DNA of 38,453 bases from Christensenella sp. UBA1214 (GCA_002309375.1 DBXK01000042.1:39065-77517); one strand, 5' to 3'; counted from the first letter of the stretch, positions 6,849 to 15,583 are shown. Notes: a model not told the origin generated them from the letters alone. A program made the numbers and translations.

Positions 6849-9794
6849 TTAAAACCCGCTTATCAGCCCCATTGCATAGCGCATGATCGAAACCGCGTCG
6901 GTGATCGCAACGCTGCCGTTTCCGTCCACGTCGCCGGCAAGGAACGCATTGCCCGTGAGGGTGATGAGCCCCATCGCATGGCGGAGCGCAAGGACGGCGT
7001 CGGTGATATTGACCGTGCCGTTAAGATCGCAGTCGCCGGGCAGGAAATCCGGCTCGTCTGCGGCGACTTCGACGATCACGGTGTTCCCGGCGTAGTCGCC
7101 GACCTTGACAAATACGCGCTCGCGGTTCCCAACGGCGATGCCGAGCTCCGTGGTCATGCCGCGCTCCGGCTCCTCGATCGCGCGCTCCGCGATCAGCGCG
7201 GTGCAGGCGGCGTCCGAATAAACGCCGACATAGGCCGTGTAGTGATTATCCGAAACGGCAATATCGAGATCCGTGCCGCTGAGCTGCGCGGAAACGACCT
7301 GCGGCGCTTCGGTATCGATCGTTATCGGGACCTCCCAGACCGCGTTCTCGTTCGCGGCGGGATCGAAGCTGTCCCAGCCCTGCAGGTACCCTGTCATGCG
7401 GAGGATGCAGTGCGTCCCGTTCGGAAGCTCCGCGCCGCCCCAATGCTCGATCGCGGTCCATGATTCGGCGCCGACGGGCTGATAGAACGAGACGAAGGTA
7501 TTCCGCACGGCCTTCGGCAGAAGATGCAGCTCCTGAACGAAATACTGTTCGCCGGTCTCCGCGTCGACCACTTCATAGCGGAAGGTCTCGCAGTTCCGGA
7601 GCAGGTAGGTATGCACGAAGCCGATCGCGTCCATCATGCCGTCGCCGTTCGGGCTCAGGGATGAGCGGTCGAGCAGGAAATCCGACGTTGAAGCGAAGGG
7701 ATTCATGCCGAAGAGCACCGTATTTTCGCCCGCATAGGCGACGGCGCGGTTCGTGCCCCATTCGTTCGGATAATCGTGAGTGATCCCGAGATACTGGTCG
7801 TAATAATTCTTTCGGTCGAACATCGCGCCGTATTCCCAATCGCCATAGAAGCCGAGGAACGGAACGGAGAGGTTCGTTTCGCCGTAAAGCCGGACATAGC
7901 CCTCGATATACATGCCGAGCGGGCAGGTCTCCTCGAGCGTCGGGATATAGCCCGCGATGTTGACCGTCACGTTAACTGTCGTCCTGCCGTTCGCCGGAAC
8001 GGTCACCGTCGAAGGCGCGGTCACGGTGCAGCTCGCGGTGATATCCTGCGAGGAATGGTTCATGATGTTCACGAGCTGCAGGCCGATCAGCCAGGCGTTG
8101 ATCTCCTCCGTGAGCACTCTTGTATCGACCGTATAGGTCAAAGCGCTGTCGCCGAAATTCACAACGTCGAAGCTGAAAGAGTAGACGCCTGTCCTTTCGT
8201 CGTCATCGCCGAGCTCGATCTTCGGCAGCGTCTGATCCGGAACTTCGATATACGCCCTCGCTGCTGCCGCGGCGGTGAGATCCGCCTGACCCGCGCCCTG
8301 CTGACGCGGGCTGTAGAGGATGCCGTTGTTCGCGCCCGGGACGGCGGTGCACATGAGCAGGGTGTTGATCATGCTCATCTTTTCCGCGTTGGAGAGCTCC
8401 GGGAAATTCTCGTTCACGTATTGCTTGAGCAGCGCCATGCCTCCCGCGATATGCGGAGTGGCCATGCTCGTGCCGCTCTTGATGTCATAATAGCCGCCGG
8501 AATAATCGGGATCGACCGCCGCGTTGATGCTGTCGCCCGGCGCCATGATCTCCGGCTTGATCTTCAGATCGGAAGTCGGGCCCCAGCTCGAATAGCTCGT
8601 CGGCATGAGATCCGCATTCTTGTAGCTTGCCGCAACGGAAAGCGCGCCGGCCATGCAGCCCGGGGTGGAGGTCACGCCGTTATCGTAATTGAAGGTCGGC
8701 GTCGTGCCGTTGAAGATATTACCGCTGCCCGCTGTGCCGGCGTTGCCGGAGGCCGCCGCGACGTTGATGCCGTGCGCCGAAAGCAGCTCGAACACGACCT
8801 CGAGATCCTCGTCCCCGGTGAAGCCGCAGTCCGCTCCGAGGCTCATATTCACGGCGTCCGCGCCGAGATAGGCGCAGTCCTCGAGCGCCGCGACGACGTC
8901 GAGCCAGTCCGCTTCGGGGCCGTTGAAGATCTGCATCGAAAGGATCTGCGCATCGTACGCAACGCCTTTCGAATTGGCGCTGTTACCCGCGGCGATGGAG
9001 CTCACGTGGGTTCCGTGATCGTTCTGCGCATAGGCATGCGAAACATCGGTATTGCCCGCAAAATAGTTGAAGGTATAAGGAATTTTGCTGCTGCAGTAAA
9101 GGTCTTCCCCGGTGAGCGTTCCGCTGAAGCGCTGTTCGGCGCAGAGTTCGTTCTCCGCAAGCACGGCGTCGAGAACGGCGGCGTCGAAATGCGGATCCGG
9201 GGGAGGCGCCGCAAAATCGGGATGCGTGGTGAGTATGCCCGTGTCGATCACTGCGATCGTCATACCGCGGCCGGTATAGCCGAGCGCCCACATATCGTCC
9301 GCGTTGATATAGCCGACCGAGGAAGTGAGCCTTTCCGCCTCGCCTTCGCCGCCTACCTTTTCTGGCAGGGTGAAAACGGGGCTGATGCGGCAGTCCGCAA
9401 CGCCGGGCAGCTCCCTGATCGCGTCGATCATGCCAGCCTCGCCGCGGAACCCGAAGCCGTTGAAGAGCAGGGTGTACTGATAAAGCGGCTCGATCGGGGC
9501 GGATCTCGCAATGCCGGCGTTGATCGAAGCGATGACCGCCGCCTGCTTTGCGCGGAGCTCGGCACTTTCCGCTTTCCCGCGCGCGTCATCCGGCGAAAGC
9601 CTTGCCCAAACCGGGGCGTCGGTCAGCTTGACGATGATGTTGACCTTTTCATGCGGATCGGCGGGCTCAGGCCGCTCGATCGGGGTCTGCTCCGCTTCTG
9701 CTCCCGCAGGCAGGCGCAGCGCCGACGCCGCGGAAGAAAAAAGCATTGCCGCGATAAGCAATGCGGCGGCGAAGATATGGATCGTTTTTTTCAT
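6849..9794 (-). CDS. Secreted S8 subtilase with propeptide and C-terminal dockerin
   Basis: 981 residues from ATG 9794, which has GGAGGG upstream and begins a signal peptide (MKKTIHIFAAALLIAAML); a reading from 9893 is rejected. Residues 50-147 look like an I9 propeptide. The catalytic triad is Asp184 (VIDTGI), His260 (DHGTHV) and Ser443 (GTSMATP). After it come beta-sandwich regions resembling C5a-peptidase or lactocepin fibronectin-type domains. The last 65 residues are a type I dockerin with two calcium loops (DCDLNGTVNITDA and DVDGNGSVAITDA). It should be exported and held on a cohesin-bearing scaffold or cell surface. First gene of a five-gene operon. Confidence 0.92.
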   Translation of the reverse strand: MKKTIHIFAAALLIAAMLFSSAASALRLPAGAEAEQTPIERPEPADPHEKVNIIVKLTDAPVWARLSPDDARGKAESAELRAKQAAVIASINAGIARSAPIEPLYQYTLLFNGFGFRGEAGMIDAIRELPGVADCRISPVFTLPEKVGGEGEAERLTSSVGYINADDMWALGYTGRGMTIAVIDTGILTTHPDFAAPPPDPHFDAAVLDAVLAENELCAEQRFSGTLTGEDLYCSSKIPYTFNYFAGNTDVSHAYAQNDHGTHVSSIAAGNSANSKGVAYDAQILSMQIFNGPEADWLDVVAALEDCAYLGADAVNMSLGADCGFTGDEDLEVVFELLSAHGINVAAASGNAGTAGSGNIFNGTTPTFNYDNGVTSTPGCMAGALSVAASYKNADLMPTSYSSWGPTSDLKIKPEIMAPGDSINAAVDPDYSGGYYDIKSGTSMATPHIAGGMALLKQYVNENFPELSNAEKMSMINTLLMCTAVPGANNGILYSPRQQGAGQADLTAAAAARAYIEVPDQTLPKIELGDDDERTGVYSFSFDVVNFGDSALTYTVDTRVLTEEINAWLIGLQLVNIMNHSSQDITASCTVTAPSTVTVPANGRTTVNVTVNIAGYIPTLEETCPLGMYIEGYVRLYGETNLSVPFLGFYGDWEYGAMFDRKNYYDQYLGITHDYPNEWGTNRAVAYAGENTVLFGMNPFASTSDFLLDRSSLSPNGDGMMDAIGFVHTYLLRNCETFRYEVVDAETGEQYFVQELHLLPKAVRNTFVSFYQPVGAESWTAIEHWGGAELPNGTHCILRMTGYLQGWDSFDPAANENAVWEVPITIDTEAPQVVSAQLSGTDLDIAVSDNHYTAYVGVYSDAACTALIAERAIEEPERGMTTELGIAVGNRERVFVKVGDYAGNTVIVEVAADEPDFLPGDCDLNGTVNITDAVLALRHAMGLITLTGNAFLAGDVDGNGSVAITDAVSIMRYAMGLISGF

Positions 9795-9811
9795 GTGTCC
9801 CTCCGTTTTAT

Positions 9812-9825
9812 CGTGCCCGGGCACG
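9812..9825. repeat. 14-base perfect palindrome in the subtilase 5' leader
   Basis: CGTGCCCGGGCACG, identical on both strands. It lies between the -10 box and the ribosome binding site of the subtilase gene. It could be a dimeric repressor site or an RNA stem; nothing distinguishes these. Confidence 0.6.
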
Positions 9826-9840
9826 TCTTTTACACTCGAA

Positions 9841-9869
9841 ATTTTACCATAATCGGGCGACAAAAACAA
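9841..9869 (-). promoter_or_regulatory. Promoter of the subtilase operon
   Basis: Minus strand TTGTTT at 9869-9864, 17-base spacer, TAAAAT at 9846-9841 with an extended TG at the -15 position. Divergent from the esterase promoter at 9906. Confidence 0.6.
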
Positions 9870-9905
9870 GAACGGGCGGGAAGAGAAACGCAAATAAATG
9901 TTTTA

Positions 9906-9934
9906 TTGAACAGAACGGCTTTGCGTGATAGAAT
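9906..9934 (+). promoter_or_regulatory. Promoter of the esterase gene
   Basis: TTGAAC at 9906-9911, 17-base spacer, TAGAAT at 9929-9934 with an extended TGA. It is 30 bases before the ATG at 9965. Confidence 0.75.
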
Positions 9935-9964
9935 AGACGCATCAAAGCGAAAGGACAAACGCAC

Positions 9965-10723
9965 ATGATCAAAGTCACGAAGCTGAACATCCCGCTTCTT
10001 CCGACCGAAAAACCGAGGAGGCTGTACGTATACCTCCCCCGCGGGTACGATCGGAGCGGCGAAAGCTATCCCGTGCTCTATATGTTCGACGGGCACAACG
10101 TTTTCTATGACAGCCACGCGACCTACGGCCGGAGCTGGGGCATGAAGCAATATCTTGAAAAAACTGGCCTGCCGCTGATCGTCGTCGGGATCGAATGCAA
10201 TCCCGAGGGGAACCGCCGGCTGAATGAATACTCGCCATTTGATTTCACGGGGACCGGCATCGGAAAGATCGAAGGCCTCGGGAAGATCACGATGGACTGG
10301 ATCACCGGCGAGCTGAAGCCGATGATCGACAGGCAGTACCGCACTCTCCCCGACAGGGAGCACACCATGATCGCCGGCAGTTCGATGGGCGGGCTGATGT
10401 CGCTTTACGCCGCCGTGCAGTACAACTCCTTCTTTTCCCGCGCGGCCGCGCTTTCACCGAGCCTTTGGGTTAGCCCGAAGGGACTGAATGATATGATCCG
10501 CGAAAGCAGGCTCGCCTCCCCCACCATGGTCTATATGGATCTCGGCAGTGCGGAGGTCGGCAAGCACACCGAAGCCTACCGGTCAATGTTCAACACAGCA
10601 AAGCTGCTCTCGCTACGCGGAGCCTTCGCTGCCGCACGGATCGTGCCCGATGCCGAGCATAACGAAGCGGCCTGGGAGAAGCGGATACCGGTGTTTTTTG
10701 AGTATCTCGGGTTCGGACGCTAA
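9965..10723 (+). CDS. Alpha/beta-hydrolase esterase (esterase D / enterochelin esterase-like)
   Basis: 252 residues of the putative esterase family. The YPVLYMFDGHNVF segment (35-47) forms the oxyanion strand. The nucleophile elbow is G-S-S-M-G with Ser140, and a His in PDAEHNEAAW near the C-terminus completes a likely triad. No signal peptide, so it is cytoplasmic. Relatives hydrolyse S-formylglutathione, siderophore or acetylated-sugar esters; the substrate cannot be chosen here. The start at 9965 follows AAAGGA. It is a single-gene transcript with its own promoter, one of four plus-strand genes in the window. Confidence 0.85.
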   Translation: MIKVTKLNIPLLPTEKPRRLYVYLPRGYDRSGESYPVLYMFDGHNVFYDSHATYGRSWGMKQYLEKTGLPLIVVGIECNPEGNRRLNEYSPFDFTGTGIGKIEGLGKITMDWITGELKPMIDRQYRTLPDREHTMIAGSSMGGLMSLYAAVQYNSFFSRAAALSPSLWVSPKGLNDMIRESRLASPTMVYMDLGSAEVGKHTEAYRSMFNTAKLLSLRGAFAAARIVPDAEHNEAAWEKRIPVFFEYLGFGR

Positions 10724-10853
10724 GAAATCTGCGCCCGCCCTTCCGCCAAAGCCGGGCCTTTCCGTCAATGCGTCTTTTTTATTGACAAAGCGGGCAGTCG
10801 GAAAAAGAATGGAACTGCGGCGGAAAGAGTGCGGCACGATCGAAAAAAAGCAA

Positions 10854-10880
10854 AAGCCCGGGGATCCGTTCCCCGGGCTT
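10854..10880. terminator. Bidirectional terminator between esterase and GNAT genes
   Basis: An 11-base-pair perfect stem, AAGCCCGGGGA and TCCCCGGGCTT, with a 5-base loop. T-rich tracts lie on both sides, longest on the minus strand, so it ends the minus-strand GNAT operon and probably the esterase transcript. Confidence 0.85.
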
Positions 10881-10894
10881 GTTCGTTCGTTTTG

Positions 10895-11515
10895 TTATGG
10901 CTCGAGCTCAAGCGTCAGCGCGTCAAACTTTTCCCCGCGCACGGTTCGGAGCCCGATCCTCCGGCAGACGACTTTGAAGCCGAGCTTTTCCGCTGTGCAC
11001 AGCATGGCCTTATTGCCGGACCAGGTCTGGGTATAAACGCGGGAGAAGCCGTGAGCGCGAAGGTAATCGATGAACTGCCGCAGCGCTTCTGTCCCGGCGC
11101 CTTGCCCGCGAAGACCCGGTTCCGGAATATCGATGCCGACGGCGGGGATCCTGTCCTGGTTCTCCATATAGTCCAGGTCGAAATACCGGCAGACCCAGCC
11201 GATATGCCGCCCGTCCAGCTCGATCTCGAATTTCCATCGGACGGCGTCAGGAGGGAGCTCCCGGACCGAAGCATAATATTCGCTCCAGCTTCGCCGCTCC
11301 TCCTCTTCGGAAGTTTCCTCATTCTCCCATGGCGCGTCCCAATTCATCCACTCGGTCTCCTCCGTGAACCAGCGGACGTAATCCCCGATATCGCTTTCGA
11401 TCATATCCCGAAGAACGACCGCGCGCCTCTCCGCGCGCTCACCGGGCGCCCGTCCTGCGCATTCCGGCTGATCGCCGGTCTGCGCCTTCGGCTTTTGAAG
11501 TGCCTTTGAGTCCAT
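10895..11515 (-). CDS. GNAT N-acetyltransferase, 206 aa
   Basis: The start chosen is ATG 11515 (MDSKALQK), with AGGG nine bases upstream; a longer form from 11575 overlaps the preceding gene. The first 35 residues are a charged, disordered-looking extension. The acetyl-CoA loop is PGLRGQGAGTEAL, and motif B has NKAMLCTAEKLGFKVV. The WFTEETEWMNWDAPWE region resembles RimJ/RimL-type enzymes. Substrate unknown. It is the last gene of a long operon and ends just before the bidirectional terminator. Confidence 0.82.
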   Translation of the reverse strand: MDSKALQKPKAQTGDQPECAGRAPGERAERRAVVLRDMIESDIGDYVRWFTEETEWMNWDAPWENEETSEEEERRSWSEYYASVRELPPDAVRWKFEIELDGRHIGWVCRYFDLDYMENQDRIPAVGIDIPEPGLRGQGAGTEALRQFIDYLRAHGFSRVYTQTWSGNKAMLCTAEKLGFKVVCRRIGLRTVRGEKFDALTLELEP

Positions 11516-11581
11516 AAACAGTTTCCCTTTATATTGCCGCGGAGGCTGCCGGGAATGCCGGAAAGCCGCCGTCAAGTGCTT

Positions 11582-12601
11582 TTATTCCATGTATCCCCGG
11601 AAATCTATCGGGGCTGTCAGGTAGTATTCGATCTCGTCGAGAAGCGCCTTTATCGCTTTCGGATCGTTTCCGCACTCCTTCAGCTCTTCGACCCTGCTGA
11701 ACCACAGCGGCTTCAGGCAGCGGTAAAGCATCAGCGCGGTATCCTTCTCGAGCTCCGAAAACCGATAGTATTCACAGGCGGTCTTCAGCGCGGCGCGGAT
11801 CAGCCCGATCTCCCGCTCGAAGCCGTCATAGTTTTCCCGCATCAGGTAGTTGAGAAAAACGTCCCTGCCGCAGAGGTTGAAATCATACACCCCGACGAAA
11901 TTGCCGTCTTCATCGAGGAGGATATTCGAAGGGTTGAGATCCGCCTGGAATACGGAGGTCGGGAGCTGTTTGTAGATCGGCTCGAGCGCGGCTCTGTTGT
12001 CGATCCACAGCCGCCAGATCCGCTCCGTCTGCTCTTTGAACTCCTCCGGCAGCGTGTCCGCATATGCCTTCCACTCCAGCGCGTTATCGAGCACCTCGTC
12101 CGTTTTATCGCTCGGGCAGAACGTTTCGAAAAGGCAGTAAGCCGACGGATACTCCGTATAATCGAAGTACTGCGCCGCGACCTTTGCCGTCATCCGCCAG
12201 ATATCCCGTTTACAGTTCTCTTGCAGCTCGTTATTCCGGCTGCTGTCATCGGAAAATCTGTCTTCCGCGGGGCGGAACGGCGCAAAGTCCTCGACGTATG
12301 CCGCGCATTTGTGCCCTGAAAACTCAACGATTGGGAAGCCGCCGCTTTTATCCGTATGGATGATCGGGCAGAAATACCCGAGCCGCCGGTATTCTTCGAC
12401 CGTTCGCTTCCAAACGGCGATCCTTTCCGGAAAAGTAAAATCGTTGTCGGCGAGCTTCAGGACGTATTTGTTCCCCTCATCCGTTTCAATGATGAACGCC
12501 GCCCGGAAATCATCGTCGCCGCGGCTCGTTGTGAGCGTCTGCGCTTCCGTCGGCTCCTCATCGAAAAACAGCCGAAATATCTGCCTGATCGCGGTATCCA
12601 A
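11582..12601 (-). CDS. APH-type phosphotransferase, 339 aa
   Basis: Kinase-like fold with YVLKL (Lys49, putative ATP lysine), catalytic loop FQADLNPSN (Asp221, Asn226) and metal-binding VYDFN (Asp240). As in the C-terminal domain at 4073-5680, the first His of the usual HGDxHxxN is replaced by Gln. The two share the VFQAD-N-SN-L-DE pattern and are probably paralogues. Whether it phosphorylates an antibiotic, a sugar or a protein is unknown. The start is TTG 12601, with GGAGG nine bases upstream and no in-frame ATG nearby. Confidence 0.82.
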   Translation of the reverse strand: MDTAIRQIFRLFFDEEPTEAQTLTTSRGDDDFRAAFIIETDEGNKYVLKLADNDFTFPERIAVWKRTVEEYRRLGYFCPIIHTDKSGGFPIVEFSGHKCAAYVEDFAPFRPAEDRFSDDSSRNNELQENCKRDIWRMTAKVAAQYFDYTEYPSAYCLFETFCPSDKTDEVLDNALEWKAYADTLPEEFKEQTERIWRLWIDNRAALEPIYKQLPTSVFQADLNPSNILLDEDGNFVGVYDFNLCGRDVFLNYLMRENYDGFEREIGLIRAALKTACEYYRFSELEKDTALMLYRCLKPLWFSRVEELKECGNDPKAIKALLDEIEYYLTAPIDFRGYME

Positions 12602-12624
12602 TCCGTTTTTCCTCCCCGGGCGGT

Positions 12625-13116
12625 TTATTCGTTCGCCTCGTTATACCTGGCTCTGCATTCCTCGATGATCTTCAGAGCCTCCTCTTTTCCGCGGTATTCG
12701 CCGGTCGTGACCTCGACCTTCTGGAGCACCTTGTAATTATCGAAAAAGTTGCGTATCTCCTTCAGAATAAAATGGGGCAGCTCGTCAAGATCGTGATAAT
12801 CGGCATACCTCGGATCGCAGTCCACGACGGAGATCAGCTTATAATCGCCCTTGCCGCCGTCCGTCATTTCAAGATAGCCAAGCACCCTCGCCGGAACATA
12901 GCAGCCCGGGAAGGTCGGGTTGTCGCAGATTACGAGGATATCGAGCGGGTCGCCGTCCGGCGCCAGCGTTTTTTCGATGATCCCATACTCGGTGGGATAG
13001 ATCATGGAGGCATATAAGACCCGGTCGAGTTTGATCTTCCCCGTTTTTTCGTCCACTTCATACTTGTTTTTCGAATGAAGCGGGATCTCGATTAATGCTT
13101 CAACAATATTATCCAT
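12625..13116 (-). CDS. ppa: Inorganic pyrophosphatase, family I
   Basis: 163 residues, the usual length for soluble family I enzymes, which split pyrophosphate to two phosphates and so pull biosynthetic reactions forward. The family signature D-G-D-P-L-D lies at 54-59. Conserved flanks are IPLHSKNKYE and YPTEYGII, and the C-terminal HFILKEIRNFF helix is present. ATG 13116 has GGGAGG upstream. It is a housekeeping gene embedded among accessory genes, between a small unknown protein and a phosphotransferase. Confidence 0.95.
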   Translation of the reverse strand: MDNIVEALIEIPLHSKNKYEVDEKTGKIKLDRVLYASMIYPTEYGIIEKTLAPDGDPLDILVICDNPTFPGCYVPARVLGYLEMTDGGKGDYKLISVVDCDPRYADYHDLDELPHFILKEIRNFFDNYKVLQKVEVTTGEYRGKEEALKIIEECRARYNEANE

Positions 13117-13148
13117 TTTTTCCTCCCGATAATGTTCCGTTCAGTTTT

Positions 13149-13376
13149 TCAATATTCCGTATCGATCCGATCCAATCCGTATTCCTTCATGAACCGATCC
13201 AGATCCCGCTGATTGCGGATCAGCATGACCTCGCGGAATGCGCCTGTCGTTTTGTCCTTAAAGCCCGCGGTTTTTTCTCCGCTGCAGATCGAAGCGCGGA
13301 TAATGGGCTTTTCTTTCCCCGGGTCATAAGCGCTCCCGGGCGCTGTTTTGTTCTTTTTTCCGAATAAGTGAAGCAT
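13149..13376 (-). CDS. Small conserved-looking protein, 75 aa
   Basis: A short soluble protein with a basic N-terminus (LFGKKNK). A compact core follows (RASICSGEKTAGFKDKTTG, then REVMLIRNQRDLDRFMKEYGL). I have seen similar short sequences in Clostridia, sometimes labelled aspartate dehydrogenase without good reason; it is far too short for that enzyme. AGG lies eight bases before ATG 13376. It sits between the HExxH lipoprotein and pyrophosphatase genes in the operon. Function unknown. Confidence 0.7.
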   Translation of the reverse strand: MLHLFGKKNKTAPGSAYDPGKEKPIIRASICSGEKTAGFKDKTTGAFREVMLIRNQRDLDRFMKEYGLDRIDTEY

Positions 13377-13420
13377 TTTTTAAACCTGCCCCCGATCCTC
13401 CGGAATTCCTGCCGATCGAT

Positions 13421-14809
13421 TCAGCCGAAGTATTTGTTCAGCATTACGTCCATGTCTGCGAGCTCATAGCCGAGCGGCTTCTCCGCCGCGAAATCGTATT
13501 CAACGGCGACCGTTCCGTGGATCAGCTCCCCGGTATCCGGATCCGTCCATTCGGCGAAAGCGGCGAGCGTGAAGCGTCCGTTTTGGATCACGGGAGTGGG
13601 AGGCAGATACCGGAGATCGGGATCAACGGGAAGATCGGCCAGGACCTTTGCGATGAAGTCCTCATACTTTTTCCATGTATCGAACTCGATCCCGGCGAGG
13701 AAATCGGCGTGCTCCGATTCCTCATAGCCCGACCAGGCGATGCCGTTCAGCGCTTTCAGAACGTAAAGGAACTCCTCATCCGTCTGCCAGCCGCTTCCGA
13801 GCTTATATTCATAAAGATCGATCAGGATATCCTCGGGCCGCTTGTAGTCGGCGGGATGATAGCCCGCCGGGTTTACGAGCCAGTTCAGCGAAGCCGCGGC
13901 GTTGTAGTATTCATCCTCCGTATAGCCGGCTTCAAGGAAGAGCTGCGCGAAAAGCGCAGCGGAATTTTTGCTGAAAAAGAGCTCATCGAGCTTCTCCGTG
14001 CCGTAGATATGCTCGAGCCCGGTGATGAACGCGCAGGTGTCGAAATACGAACGCGCCGCTCCCGCGAAATATTTCGCGGTATAGATCTCCGCGCAGCCCT
14101 CCAGTATGGGCTCCGCATCGTAAACGATCATTGCCCGGATCTGGTCGTCGAGCGGCAGGCCGAGGAATTCTTCCGCGGCAAGCAGCTTTCCGTCCAGAAG
14201 ATACAGCATTGTCTCTTCGTCGTTCACAGTGAAATCGATGAAGTGCATCAGCTCGTGGAACACGATCGAAGGCAGCTGGCTGTCGTCGCTTTCGCCGCGG
14301 TCCGGATTCAGGAAGATCGTATTCGTGCTGAGCCAGAATTCTCCCGCATGGCCGGGATCAAGCTCGCTTTCGCAGATCCTGAGCTGCCCGAGCTTGCCGA
14401 AAAGATAGTCCGTATCGATATAATCGGTGTGGTCGGCGATCACCGGAAAGATCAGATAGACGAGTTCATCGTATTCCCCGAGCTCGGGGTTACCTTCGAT
14501 CGCTTCGGAAAATTCGATAAAGAGCCCGTATTCGCCGCGAAGATCCTCTTCCGTCAGCCCGTGCTGTGCCGCAAGCGCGGACGCCTGCGCCTGGATGGGA
14601 TCAGGCGCGGCCGTGGGTTCGGCCGTCGGCTCGGGAGTCGGCTCAGCTGTCGGCTCCGGCGTCGGATCCTCAGGCATGCCGGTCTCAGTCGGCGCGGATA
14701 TCACGTTTTCCGGATCCGCAGTCGCCGGAGCGGGCTCATCGGGCTTTTTCGCACAGCCCGCAAGGCAGATGATCAAAACCATCAATATGATCGAAATCGT
14801 TCTTCTCAT
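13421..14809 (-). CDS. Lipoprotein with HExxH zinc-protease motif
   Basis: 462 residues. A lipoprotein signal ends in LAGC (Cys19). A linker at about 47-70 repeats Pro-Glu-Pro-Thr/Ala-Glu-Pro-Thr. The catalytic domain has HELMH at 185-189 and a downstream EGCAEIYTAKYF (Glu237) that could be the third zinc ligand. It would act outside the membrane on protein or peptide, and the family is not identified. The ATG at 14809 has no close ribosome binding site. An in-frame ATG-AAA-TGA sits just upstream behind a strong GGAGGG (see findings). Confidence 0.8.
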   Translation of the reverse strand: MRRTISIILMVLIICLAGCAKKPDEPAPATADPENVISAPTETGMPEDPTPEPTAEPTPEPTAEPTAAPDPIQAQASALAAQHGLTEEDLRGEYGLFIEFSEAIEGNPELGEYDELVYLIFPVIADHTDYIDTDYLFGKLGQLRICESELDPGHAGEFWLSTNTIFLNPDRGESDDSQLPSIVFHELMHFIDFTVNDEETMLYLLDGKLLAAEEFLGLPLDDQIRAMIVYDAEPILEGCAEIYTAKYFAGAARSYFDTCAFITGLEHIYGTEKLDELFFSKNSAALFAQLFLEAGYTEDEYYNAAASLNWLVNPAGYHPADYKRPEDILIDLYEYKLGSGWQTDEEFLYVLKALNGIAWSGYEESEHADFLAGIEFDTWKKYEDFIAKVLADLPVDPDLRYLPPTPVIQNGRFTLAAFAEWTDPDTGELIHGTVAVEYDFAAEKPLGYELADMDVMLNKYFG

Positions 14810-14871
14810 TTTTCATTTCATAAAGGTCCCTCCGCTTTGGGGAAGCGTTCCGAAGCAGCGCCCGGTCGGAT

Positions 14872-15540
14872 CTATCTGAGCTTTTTCAGATATTCCTTGT
14901 GCTCATCCGTAACGCGATAGCTCTCGACCGCCTTTTGAATGGCCTTCCTGTGCACCCATTCATCCAGCCTGCGGTTTTCGAAATACGCGATCGTTTCATC
15001 GTATCTTTTTGCAAGCGCCGTTGCAAAGAACCAGGCGATCATCATTTTCAGGTAATAATCCCCGCCCTTTGGGGAAGCGGCGAGTTCCAGATATTCTTCC
15101 TTGAAATCATCGCCGAGGAATTCGTTCATCAGCATGCGCAGGCCGAATCTTGCTGTGTAAACATGCTCCGATCCGATCCATTTTTCGATGTAAGGCAGCA
15201 GTTTTTGATGGTTCTTTCTGAATGATTTCGGGGTCGCCTGATCCGATACAGGCCAACAGTCGACATAGGGCAGAAACGCTTCCACGGCCCGGACGCATTG
15301 ATCGAAATCGCCGATCATCGCAAGCACGAAGAAATGGATCAGATTCTCTTCGTAGTATTTATGCGGCAGATCGTTCAGGAACGCATCCCTTTCCCCGCTT
15401 TCGAAAACCTCTTTGGCGATCTTTCGCAGCTGCGGCGTGCGAACGCCGATAACGGTTTCCGGAGCGATGTTGGGAACGATCTTTATTTGGAGTTCCCTGT
15501 ATTCATCATCCTTGGCTTCGAGGAGCTTGCTGTATATCAT
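14872..15540 (-). CDS. AlkD-like DNA alkylation repair protein
   Basis: 222 residues from ATG 15540 (MIYSKLLEAKDDEY), with AAGGCGG upstream; a reading from 15618 overlaps the previous gene. The sequence is a run of HEAT-like helical repeats with the family landmarks GVRTPQLRKIAKEV, YEENLIHFFVLAMI, YVDCWPVSDQ and YYLKMMIAWFFATALAKRYD. AlkD glycosylases remove N3- and N7-alkylated purines from DNA. Close clostridial homologues are numerous and not all tested. It is the second gene of its operon. Confidence 0.88.
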   Translation of the reverse strand: MIYSKLLEAKDDEYRELQIKIVPNIAPETVIGVRTPQLRKIAKEVFESGERDAFLNDLPHKYYEENLIHFFVLAMIGDFDQCVRAVEAFLPYVDCWPVSDQATPKSFRKNHQKLLPYIEKWIGSEHVYTARFGLRMLMNEFLGDDFKEEYLELAASPKGGDYYLKMMIAWFFATALAKRYDETIAYFENRRLDEWVHRKAIQKAVESYRVTDEHKEYLKKLR

Positions 15541-15583
15541 GGTTGGCCGCCTTGCCGTTTTTATGGGATCAGCTGAGCGGGAC

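Noticed and set aside
7776..9968. A 730-codon plus-strand open frame opposite the subtilase
   Set aside because: Antisense to a complete subtilase with visible catalytic triad; the composition is Arg/Ala/Val-rich and without motifs.
13149..13376. Aspartate dehydrogenase label for the 75-residue protein
   Set aside because: Far too short and without a nucleotide-binding fold.
14600..14680. CRISPR-like short repeats on the plus strand
   Set aside because: They are the codons of the Pro-Glu-Pro-Thr linker of the HExxH lipoprotein, with no unique spacers.
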